Below, one piece after another: positions 1 to 6,183 of a stretch of 8,928 nt of DNA. The first letter of the stretch is position 1. Each line of letters begins with the position of its first letter. Origin of the DNA: CAIPFQ01 sp964641775 (GTDB taxonomy: Bacteria; Chlamydiota; Chlamydiia; Chlamydiales; SM23-39); the NCBI GenBank assembly GCA_964641775.1, contig CAZXLK010000060.1:1-8928 (forward strand). The letters run 5' to 3'. The position numbers and the translations under genes were made by a program. The notes under the pieces were generated by a model that did not search any database, had not been told where the DNA came from, and was given only the letters and a program-made list of their open reading frames with translations.

Positions 1-624
1 ACTGTTCCTTTGCATGAGCTTGCCCACGCAATGACGACCAAGTTTTATGGCTATAAAGTCCACCGTTTTGGAGTCGGTTGGTTTTGGATCAGCGCGATTG
101 CTTTTGCCGATACTTCTGATATGTGGCTTGCATCCAAAGGAAAAAGGATCGTTGTCAATCTTGCCGGAGTCTATGTAAATTTCATTGTTGGCGGTATCTT
201 GGCATTTTGTGCTTTGGCCACAACATCTACTCTTTCCGCTTTTTTTTGGCTCTCCGCCCTTGCTAATTACTTGATTGCTTATTACAACTTAGAACCGATC
301 ATTGAATTGGATGGATACTACGTTTTGATGGATGCTTTTGATCAATCAAACTTAAGGGCAAAAGCCGCAAAATGGATCATAGAGAGCCGCAAATTTTGTA
401 AAGAAAACATTGCAGAGATCTCCTATTGGATTGCCTGTATCCTATTTATATTTGCCAGCTCCGCTTTAGGTTACTTTTTACAAAATCACGTTTTTGCAGC
501 TTTTTTCCCACAAAATGCCCGCCATTTTTTCTCTTCTTATTTAAGATATGGCCTTAGTATTTTATTCCTAATGCTCTCTTTCTGGAGCGTCTACTCCAAG
601 GCCAAAAAGCTTGTAACGGACTAA
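1..624 (+). CDS. M50-family membrane zinc metalloprotease, C-terminal part (5' end outside window)
   Basis: The reading frame is open from base 1, so the gene begins upstream; 207 residues are visible. The first visible residues contain HELAH (visible residues 5-9), the HExxH zinc site of M50 intramembrane proteases. About 95 residues later, N96-L-E-P followed by L-D-G (103-105) matches the second M50 motif, whose Asp is the third zinc ligand. At least four hydrophobic segments are visible, near residues 50-75, 78-95, 140-160 and 182-198, so this is a multi-pass inner-membrane protein. The context N-L-E-P-I-I-E-L-D-G-Y-Y resembles the 'peptide zinc metalloprotease' branch of M50 more than RseP, and no PDZ domain is seen after the catalytic site. 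The substrate is unknown. Its stop codon overlaps that of the convergent gene to the right. The family call is firm; the biological role is not. Confidence 0.85.
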   Translation, partial: TVPLHELAHAMTTKFYGYKVHRFGVGWFWISAIAFADTSDMWLASKGKRIVVNLAGVYVNFIVGGILAFCALATTSTLSAFFWLSALANYLIAYYNLEPIIELDGYYVLMDAFDQSNLRAKAAKWIIESRKFCKENIAEISYWIACILFIFASSALGYFLQNHVFAAFFPQNARHFFSSYLRYGLSILFLMLSFWSVYSKAKKLVTD

Positions 625-635
625 ATTCCTGTTAC
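604..635 (-). terminator. Intrinsic terminator of the LOG-domain gene, placed across the convergent stop codons
   Basis: GTAACGGA (613-620) pairs with TCC-T-GTTAC (627-635), giving an 8-bp stem with one bulged T and a 6-nt loop. A flanking T-A and T-G pair could extend it. On the minus strand the hairpin is followed after four bases by five T residues (complement of A604-608), the usual form of a Rho-independent terminator. On the plus strand no T-run follows, so it should work mainly for the minus-strand gene. Both stop codons, TAA 622-624 (+) and TAG 621-623 (-), lie in the loop. Confidence 0.6.
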
Positions 636-2756
636 GAACCCTTCCGGGTAGACAGGTCCTCCCTTACCAATTTTGAGCTCTCCTTTAAAAAACTTCTCAT
701 AAACTCTTAGCCCTTGGGCTGCGGTTTGGATGCAGTAAAAGCAATTGGAGATCCATTCGGAACCGGCGATGGTGCCTGTTTCTTGATTGAGCTGAAAGCG
801 GGAACTGACTTTTTTTCTCCAGTAATCTTCACTTCCAAAAAGAAGGACCGGATTGGCAGGGGCAGAGCCCGTTTTGCGGCGCACTTCTTCTAGGCAATAT
901 TCAAAGTCCATTCCGATTCCTCCCGGAAGAAAGATCGGAAGATCGAGATAAAATTCAGCCTGTCTTTCTACGAGGCGATCTATTCGGTAAGTCATTTTGG
1001 CATCGATGTAGGGATTTTGCCTCTGTTCATTAATCACGGCGTCTCGGGCCCTGAAATCGACGATATTAGCGCAGGAGAGAATACCAACTTCTTTGGCAAC
1101 GCGGTTTCCGACTTCCATGGCTCCGGGACCGCCTCCTGTAACAAGAGCTAGGGGAATATCTTTTCCAAGAAGTGGGTGGTTTATATTTTCTCGCATGGCT
1201 AAAAGTCCTGTGAGTAAGCCTCTCAGCTCGTTTTCAAAGCTTCCCTTTAGCAAATTGGATCCATAAACTCCTAAAACAGTTGATTTTCTAAACTCTTCGA
1301 CAAGAGGAATCGGGACAAAAAGGCCGGAGTCTTTTTCCGGTCTTAAGACAAATTGCAAAAGGGATTTGGATAGGGGATCGGCCCAAAAAACAGAAATGCC
1401 GAATTTTGCAAGATCTAAAAGCATGGCTCTATCTTCATGAGAGAAAAAACCATCGTGGGAAAGGGATGGATGTTGGAAGTAAATCCTTTTCATGCAATTG
1501 GATACGAGATCATTTAATAAAAGCCGCTTTAAAAGAGGTGTTGGGAAATGGCGGCAGAGCAAAATGCCTTGGCTTGAAATCAGCCCGTTTTCAATGGCTT
1601 TTAAAAAGGGGAATTGGGGCTGGCTTTCAATATATTTTTCCACCATGAGCGCTTGACGAGATGGGTGGATGAGCCCCGGAAATTCATGTTTGATCGAATC
1701 TCTTGTAATCCAGTCATCGGCTGTTAGGGCCTGCATTTGCGTCCCTTTTACGACATAGACAGATGCGAGAAGACTCTCCGGTTTTGGCGCAGTATCAAAC
1801 GCCTTAAAGACCGCTTCCGGATCTTCTAAAGATGCAATCAGCTGATCGCGATCAGAGAAAAAGACGTGTTCTCTTTCGGGCTCGAGCGTGTAAAACTCGA
1901 GGGGAATATCATCAATGATTTGATGGCTATTTCCATAAAGCTCATAAATATCGCCGGAATCCGTTGTGTCGGGCTGGAGAACGGAGGCTGTTGTGTGGTG
2001 GTAGCCTTGCGGCAAAAGCGATGGCACAATGCGGGCATAAACGGTTCGAACATGAAGAGGGGCGGTGCGGACTAACAAGATTTGAGTATTTGTGACCATG
2101 CGGGGCACTCCCGCATTCCACGAGTGATGCAAATGGAGAAGCTGCCGAGTATGGGACATGTTTTTGCAAAGCGCTTTTGCAAGCGTTGGCAAAAATCCAT
2201 AAACCGATGGCTCATAGTTTAATACGCCGTCTTTTAGCGATAAAAAAGCAACGGTTCGCCCATCGTTTTTTTCTAAAATCAAATCTTTACTTCCTTCAAG
2301 CCCGCCGAGGAGAAGGAGCGGGCGCCCTTTTCGATCGGATCTTGAGATCATCCGAAGAAGATAATCGGGATCGCGAACGCGCCTTCTTTCATCACTTGCA
2401 AAAAGTTTTCCTATAAAAGCTCCGATGGGAATAAGCTCGAGCATCGCATTTGCAATCTCGCCATATGCGATCAGCTCCACCTGAATTTTTGCCTTTTGAT
2501 TTTTTTTGTCGAACTCGTAGGATCTTCCAATTCCCTCCAAACCAATTTGGGCAAGGGTGCTTTTTAAATTAAAAAAAACAAGGCTCGGCTCTATTTCAAA
2601 ACCGACAAATTTGGGAAAAATCCCATGGATCTCAACCGTGGCCATTTTTCTTTTGCTGTCGATTCTCTCTATTTCAGTGATCCGGCCGTCAGGAGTTACA
2701 AGATCGTAAATGTGCGGGTTAAGGTAGATTTCGTTAATAGCCTTTTCCTTTTTCAT
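621..2756 (-). CDS. Large chlamydial protein with C-terminal LOG-like (lysine decarboxylase-like) Rossmann domain
   Basis: This 711-residue protein starts at ATG 2756. Its C-terminal third has signatures of the LOG family: GGGPGAMEVGN (541-551), an E-R pair (597-598), and PGG-I-G-M-D-F-E (611-619), which aligns with the family's PGGxGTxxE. LOG enzymes release the base from nucleoside 5'-monophosphates (cytokinin riboside monophosphates in plants). The Arg and final Glu of the active site appear to be present, but the usual Thr after G-x-G is Met616. The first ~490 residues match no domain I recognise. They look soluble and contain a His-rich stretch (L-H-L-H-H, 207-211). A typical LOG protein is about 200 residues, so this is a large fusion. 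I recall a similar protein (CT387) next to the MYG1 gene in Chlamydia. The gene overlaps the upstream ybhB-like gene by 23 nt; only a weak GGGA precedes the ATG, so translational coupling is likely. Function is unproven. Confidence 0.8.
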   Translation of the reverse strand: MKKEKAINEIYLNPHIYDLVTPDGRITEIERIDSKRKMATVEIHGIFPKFVGFEIEPSLVFFNLKSTLAQIGLEGIGRSYEFDKKNQKAKIQVELIAYGEIANAMLELIPIGAFIGKLFASDERRRVRDPDYLLRMISRSDRKGRPLLLLGGLEGSKDLILEKNDGRTVAFLSLKDGVLNYEPSVYGFLPTLAKALCKNMSHTRQLLHLHHSWNAGVPRMVTNTQILLVRTAPLHVRTVYARIVPSLLPQGYHHTTASVLQPDTTDSGDIYELYGNSHQIIDDIPLEFYTLEPEREHVFFSDRDQLIASLEDPEAVFKAFDTAPKPESLLASVYVVKGTQMQALTADDWITRDSIKHEFPGLIHPSRQALMVEKYIESQPQFPFLKAIENGLISSQGILLCRHFPTPLLKRLLLNDLVSNCMKRIYFQHPSLSHDGFFSHEDRAMLLDLAKFGISVFWADPLSKSLLQFVLRPEKDSGLFVPIPLVEEFRKSTVLGVYGSNLLKGSFENELRGLLTGLLAMRENINHPLLGKDIPLALVTGGGPGAMEVGNRVAKEVGILSCANIVDFRARDAVINEQRQNPYIDAKMTYRIDRLVERQAEFYLDLPIFLPGGIGMDFEYCLEEVRRKTGSAPANPVLLFGSEDYWRKKVSSRFQLNQETGTIAGSEWISNCFYCIQTAAQGLRVYEKFFKGELKIGKGGPVYPEGFVTGI

Positions 2757-3195
2757 AACGTCCCATCAGCTCTGTCTCTTGAAGAATGTGTCCTTTCATG
2801 GCGCCCTCTACATCACTTTTCGCTACTCCTGCATGAAGATCTAGCATTTGATCAAGAGCATAGAGTTTGAAAAAATAGCGGTGTTCGCGATCGGGAGGAC
2901 AGGGCCCTGTATATTGATTTTTGCCGCCCGTATTTTTTCCATGGATTCCTTGAGGCGGTTTTCCTTTCTCGATGTTTTGAGTATTTGGCAAAATATTGAA
3001 AATGACCCAATGATCATACATTTTATCAGGGCGGACGGAGGCTGGCACATCGGGATCATCCATGATGATGGCGAGGCTTTTGGCACCTTTTGGCACATCG
3101 GAAATGACTAAGGGTGGATTGATATTTTTGCCCTCACAGGTATAAGCCGATGGGATGATTCCGCCGTTATCGAAAGCAGGACTCATCAAAAGCAT
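2734..3195 (-). CDS. YbhB/YbcL (PEBP, Raf-kinase-inhibitor-like) family protein
   Basis: The 153-residue product has the bacterial PEBP pattern throughout: an N-terminal S-P-A-F-x-N-G-G and I-P-x-x-Y-T-C-E-G segment, D-D-P-D (46-49), Y-D-H-W-V (60-64), and Y-T-G-P-C-P-P-D-R-E-H-R-Y (95-107) followed by L-Y-A-L-D. These residues form the anion/ligand pocket of the family. PEBP proteins bind phospholipid-like or phosphorylated ligands; the bacterial role is poorly defined, and no signal peptide is seen, so it is probably cytoplasmic. I chose ATG 3195 because AGGAGG lies four bases upstream. The longer frame from 3234 adds 13 residues that match nothing in the family and would cover that site. 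Length agrees with E. coli YbhB (158). It is first in a two-gene minus-strand unit and overlaps the LOG-domain gene by 23 nt. Chlamydia carries a relative annotated ybcL (CT736, from memory) elsewhere in its genome. Confidence 0.92.
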   Translation of the reverse strand: MLLMSPAFDNGGIIPSAYTCEGKNINPPLVISDVPKGAKSLAIIMDDPDVPASVRPDKMYDHWVIFNILPNTQNIEKGKPPQGIHGKNTGGKNQYTGPCPPDREHRYFFKLYALDQMLDLHAGVAKSDVEGAMKGHILQETELMGRYEKGKGY

Positions 3196-3199
3196 ATAA

Positions 3200-3205
3200 C
3201 CTCCT
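3200..3205 (-). promoter_or_regulatory. Ribosome binding site AGGAGG of the ybhB-like gene
   Basis: On the minus strand AGGAGG is followed by TTAT and then ATG (3195-3193). The 4-nt spacing is short but acceptable, and the alternative ATG three codons later would be 13 nt away. This is what decides the start of the PEBP gene. Confidence 0.75.
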
Positions 3206-3206
3206 C

Positions 3207-3235
3207 TTGAGTGTAATTCAAATGCAGCATACACT
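3207..3235 (+). promoter_or_regulatory. Candidate sigma-70-type promoter of the MYG1-HIT-HEAT operon
   Basis: TTGAGT (3207-3212), a 17-nt spacer, and TACACT (3230-3235) match the -35 and -10 boxes at 4/6 each with ideal spacing. Transcription would begin near 3242, only about four bases before ATG 3246. This fits the absence of a Shine-Dalgarno sequence for that gene. It is the only stretch available, because the divergent gene starts at 3195. Confidence 0.5.
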
Positions 3236-3255
3236 TTTGTAGCTTATGGTCCCAA
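3226..3255 (-). promoter_or_regulatory. Candidate promoter of the ybhB-LOG unit, overlapping the divergent promoter
   Basis: On the minus strand TTGGGA (complement of 3250-3255), an 18-nt spacer and TATGCT (complement of 3226-3231) form a plausible promoter about 30 bases before the ATG. Its -10 overlaps the -10 of the plus-strand promoter by two bases, and its -35 lies inside the first codons of the MYG1 gene. Matches are partial. Confidence 0.35.
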
Positions 3256-4109
3256 GAAGTTTTGGCACCCACGACGGCTCTTTCCATGCAGATGAGGTAA
3301 CTGCTTGCTCACTCCTTTTGCTTTTTGATTTGATTGACCGAGATAAAATCGTCAGATCGCGCGATCCAAAGGTTTTAAAAACTCAGGAATATGTCTGCGA
3401 TGTAGGAGGGATTTACAATCCAAAGCAAAAGCGGTTTGATCATCACCAAGTTGAATACCAAGGGCCTATGAGCTCTGCCGGTATGATTTTGCTTTATTTG
3501 AAAGAAGAGGGAACGATTGATGCTAATTTGTATGATTGGCTGAACAATGTCCTCATATTAGGTGTCGATGCCCATGACAATGGAAAAGCCCATTTAGAGC
3601 ATGGGGTGACGAGCTTTTCCCAGGTGGTATCGAATTTTTTACCGATCGAATATGAAGTTGCGGACAGCGTCATGCTAAAGGCGTTTTTTGAAGCAGTTGA
3701 TTTTGTAGTTGGGCATTTGGAAAGGCTGAAAAATAGGTTTGCCTTTACCCAAAAATGCGCCCAGATTGTGAAAAAAGCCATGGATGAAAAGGGGCAGCTA
3801 CTTCTCTTTGACCATGCAATTCCATGGATCGACAGCTTTTTTGATTTGGGTGGAGAACATCATCCGGCTGAATTTGTCATCATGCCATCGGGAAAACACT
3901 GGAAGCTAAGGGGCATTCCACCGAATTTAAGTGAACGGATGAAAGTGAGAAAGCCTTTGCCTATTGCGTGGGCCGGGCTTCAAAATGAAGAGCTAAAAAA
4001 GGTTACAGGAATTAAAGGAGCCATTTTTTGCCATAAAGGGCGCTTTATTTCGATCTGGGAGACAAAAGAAGATGCATTGCAAGCCTACCATTTAACAGCG
4101 AGAGAATAA
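3246..4109 (+). CDS. MYG1/UPF0160-family metal-dependent (DHH-type) nuclease
   Basis: The 287-residue product starts with the MYG1 signature R-S-F-G-T-H-D-G-S-F-H-A-D-E (4-17). It then has D-V-G-G-I-Y-N-P (52-59) leading into R-F-D-H-H-Q (63-68), the DHH metal-binding motif, and D-A-H-D-N-G (108-113). The C-terminal G-A-I-F-C-H-K-G-R-F (258-267) is also typical. Human MYG1 is a 3'-5' RNA exonuclease; bacterial members are usually annotated as metal-dependent hydrolases. A similar activity here is inferred, with a cytoplasmic location because no signal or membrane segment is seen. ATG 3246 is the earliest possible start, since an in-frame TAG lies two codons upstream, and the family motif follows at once. 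No Shine-Dalgarno sequence is visible. The gene leads an operon with the HIT gene 10 nt downstream. I recall the same pair in C. trachomatis as CT386-CT385. Confidence 0.92.
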   Translation: MVPRSFGTHDGSFHADEVTACSLLLLFDLIDRDKIVRSRDPKVLKTQEYVCDVGGIYNPKQKRFDHHQVEYQGPMSSAGMILLYLKEEGTIDANLYDWLNNVLILGVDAHDNGKAHLEHGVTSFSQVVSNFLPIEYEVADSVMLKAFFEAVDFVVGHLERLKNRFAFTQKCAQIVKKAMDEKGQLLLFDHAIPWIDSFFDLGGEHHPAEFVIMPSGKHWKLRGIPPNLSERMKVRKPLPIAWAGLQNEELKKVTGIKGAIFCHKGRFISIWETKEDALQAYHLTARE

Positions 4110-4120
4110 CGAGAGAATTA
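4099..4120 (+). repeat. 11-bp tandem repeat across the MYG1/HIT junction
   Basis: CGAGAGAATAA (4099-4109) is followed immediately by CGAGAGAATTA (4110-4120), matching at 10 of 11 positions. The first copy ends in the MYG1 stop codon TAA. The second copy supplies GAGAGA, a weak ribosome binding site, just before the HIT start. Confidence 0.7.
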
Positions 4121-4461
4121 TGACAATGACCACCGTTTTCGGGAAAATCATTCAAGGGAAATTGCCCTGTAAAAAAGTATTTGAAAATGAAAGGATTTTA
4201 GCTATTGAAGACCTTCATCCGGTAGCTCCTGTCCATATTCTCATCATGACCAAAAAAGAAATTCCAAATTTGCAGCGCATAGAGCCTCATGATTTACCTT
4301 TGATCGGAGAAATCATCGAAGTTGCACAAAAAATTGCGATCGAAAAGGGAATTGCTGATGGCTATAGGCTCTTAACAAATAATGGACCGGGTGCGGGCCA
4401 GACGATTTTTCATCTCCATTTTCATCTTATTGGAGGACGGATTTTAGGCAAAATGGCATAA
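4120..4461 (+). CDS. HIT-family (HINT-type) nucleotide phosphoramidase/hydrolase
   Basis: The 113-residue protein has the family layout: an N-terminal T-T-V-F-G-K-I-I-Q-G, a central D-L-H-P-V-A-P-V-H-I-L-I strand, N-N-G-P-G-A-G-Q-T, and the catalytic histidine triad H-L-H-F-H-L near residues 98-103 followed by I-G-G-R. HINT proteins hydrolyse AMP-lysine and related nucleoside phosphoramidates, with the middle triad His as nucleophile; they act in the cytoplasm, usually as dimers. Length is standard. The start is ambiguous. ATG 4120 gives M-T-M-T-T, while ATG 4126 gives M-T-T-V-F, closer to the usual family N-terminus and better spaced (9-10 nt) from the weak GAGAGA site at 4111-4116. The gene lies between MYG1 (10 nt upstream) and the HEAT-repeat gene (9 nt downstream), so the three are almost certainly cotranscribed. 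Confidence 0.95.
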   Translation: MTMTTVFGKIIQGKLPCKKVFENERILAIEDLHPVAPVHILIMTKKEIPNLQRIEPHDLPLIGEIIEVAQKIAIEKGIADGYRLLTNNGPGAGQTIFHLHFHLIGGRILGKMA

Positions 4462-4470
4462 AAGAAATTG

Positions 4471-6183
4471 ATGAGATTTCTTTTTCTATTACTGATTTTA
4501 TGCTCGGCAATGAGCGTAGAAGATGGAGCCAGAAGAGTGCAGGCCCATTTTTTGATCGATGATGGATCATCTGCCTTGAAAGACGCGCAAGAGCTTGTCA
4601 TTCAATATCCCGATTCCAAACTTGCAAAAACCACCCTGATTGAAGCGCTTTCTTTTGCCCTCATGGAAAATGAGGCGCTAGATGTTTGGAATTTATTGTC
4701 CGGGAAATATCCTGACTTGATTTCTGATACCAAGTTATTGGAAGAGCTTGCTTGGGGCGTTTTGAAAAAGGGACTCGAAGCAAGTCAAAATGGAGTCCGT
4801 CTTGCTGCAATGATTGGGGCCTATTTGACCAAAGATGTTAGGACAGTTCCGATTTTGATCAAAATGATGCGCGACTCAAATGCGGTGATCCGCACTGTCG
4901 CCGTCCAAATGGCTTGCACCTATCGAGATGCCCCATTGAAAGATGAGATTGAAAGGCTTTTGCAAGAAGAAAAAATCTGGGTCGTTAGACTCGAGGTGAT
5001 CAAGGCAGTGGGCATTTTGAAAATGTCCCATTTGACCCCCAAATTGCAAGCAATCATCCGATCGGAAAGATCGACCTATGAAGAGAGGGGCCTTGCTATT
5101 GAAGCGCTTGTAAATATGTATGAAAATATCACCCTGCAAGAGCTTGAAAAAATCTCTCAAAGCAATCGGGCCGGAATGCGGCATTTTGCATGCATTGTTG
5201 CTTCTCATTTTGAAATTGAGGGGGCAGAAAAAATCATCATTAGCCTCATTTCTGATCCAAATCCCGATGTGAGAATCGCAGCCTTGAATGCATTTGGGCT
5301 AAGCTACCACTCTAAAGTAGAAAAGGCAATGGAGGCAATTTCCGAGCTAATAGATGATCCCCATCCTGCAGTTGCCATCACTGCTGCCTGGGCAGCAATG
5401 CTTATAGACTGTAGAGCCGGCGAAAAGGCATTTCAAAAATGGCTTTGTGACAGTTTACCTGAAAATCGACGCTTAGCTGCCGCAGCTATTAGCGCAACAG
5501 GGGATCGGGGGGCTAATTTAAGTTTAAAATGGCTGCAAGAATCGAATGATCCTTACGTAAAGGCAAATCTTGCGATCGGCCTTTTAGGACAAAGGCTTGA
5601 GACAAAACAATGCTCAGACTGCATCTATGATTTTTTAGAGATGGAAAAAAGAATGTGGATGTGGGATACAAGGCCAAATCCTCTCTTTCAAATCCTATCT
5701 CCCAGTCAGGTTCGATATGTCGATCACATCCCCAATTATCCCGAAGCGATCGATCAGATGACAAGGCTTAATTTGCTCTCACTTCTTGCAATTGTAGAAG
5801 ACCCCAGGGCAAAAGATGCTTTGAAAAGCTTTTTGCAAAAGTCAAGTTGGGGCATCACAGGAGTTGCTGCGGCTACGCTTCTTCAAGAAGGAGATGATGC
5901 ATCGCTTGAGATTGTGCGCGAATGTTTGAATGATCCGGATGGAAATGTGAGGCTTCAGGCATGTCTTGTTTTAGCTATGCTTGGAAGAGATGATTCGGTG
6001 CTTAAGAGTTTGGCAGGCTCCTACGCAGGAGCGCCTCACGAAAAAAAACTTCACATTTTGGAAGCTTTGGGTAGAATTGGCACATCAGAGTCTCATAGCT
6101 TTTTAATTGGCGTTTTGAAAGAGCCATTTCCTATTTTACGAGTAGCAGCAGCAGCTGCCCTGATTCAATGCATTAATCGGTAA
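4471..6183 (+). CDS. Exported HEAT-repeat protein
   Basis: The 570-residue protein begins with a short hydrophobic signal (M-R-F-L-F-L-L-L-I-L-C-S-A-M-S), with a plausible signal peptidase I cut after A-M-S at residue 15. I use ATG 4471; the TTG one codon before it adds nothing. Residues ~20-100 form TPR-like helices. From ~105 to ~385 and again from ~435 to the end, helical pairs of about 30-35 residues repeat with HEAT hallmarks such as D-x-N-P-D-V-R-I-A-A-L-N-A (residues ~262-274), D-D-P-H-P-A-V-A and N-D-P-D-G-N-V-R-L-Q-A. The gap at ~385-430 is a Trp/Pro/Tyr-rich insertion breaking the solenoid. HEAT solenoids are binding scaffolds, so the role is probably protein-protein contact in the periplasm or at the envelope, partner unknown. 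It is last in the operon, 9 nt after the HIT gene. Its 3' end overlaps the convergent Inc-like gene by 11 nt. Confidence 0.88.
   Translation: MRFLFLLLILCSAMSVEDGARRVQAHFLIDDGSSALKDAQELVIQYPDSKLAKTTLIEALSFALMENEALDVWNLLSGKYPDLISDTKLLEELAWGVLKKGLEASQNGVRLAAMIGAYLTKDVRTVPILIKMMRDSNAVIRTVAVQMACTYRDAPLKDEIERLLQEEKIWVVRLEVIKAVGILKMSHLTPKLQAIIRSERSTYEERGLAIEALVNMYENITLQELEKISQSNRAGMRHFACIVASHFEIEGAEKIIISLISDPNPDVRIAALNAFGLSYHSKVEKAMEAISELIDDPHPAVAITAAWAAMLIDCRAGEKAFQKWLCDSLPENRRLAAAAISATGDRGANLSLKWLQESNDPYVKANLAIGLLGQRLETKQCSDCIYDFLEMEKRMWMWDTRPNPLFQILSPSQVRYVDHIPNYPEAIDQMTRLNLLSLLAIVEDPRAKDALKSFLQKSSWGITGVAAATLLQEGDDASLEIVRECLNDPDGNVRLQACLVLAMLGRDDSVLKSLAGSYAGAPHEKKLHILEALGRIGTSESHSFLIGVLKEPFPILRVAAAAALIQCINR

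Noticed and set aside
1406..2416. Several open frames of 69-80 codons on both strands inside the LOG-domain gene
   Set aside because: They lie in other frames of a continuous 711-codon gene with recognisable motifs, have no ribosome binding sites and show no domain signatures.
2841..3111. Overlapping open frames on both strands inside the ybhB-like gene
   Set aside because: The PEBP motifs are read in another frame over the same bases, and the alternatives look like random sequence.
3494..3781. 95-codon minus-strand frame inside the MYG1 gene
   Set aside because: It is antisense to a well-conserved gene and has no start signal or recognisable content.
4471..4515. Lipoprotein signal in the HEAT-repeat protein (L-I-L-C)
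   Set aside because: The residue before Cys is Leu, whereas a lipobox needs Gly, Ala or Ser there; A-M-S fits signal peptidase I better.
4876..5764. Minus-strand frames inside the HEAT-repeat gene
   Set aside because: They are antisense shadows of the repeated helical coding sequence.
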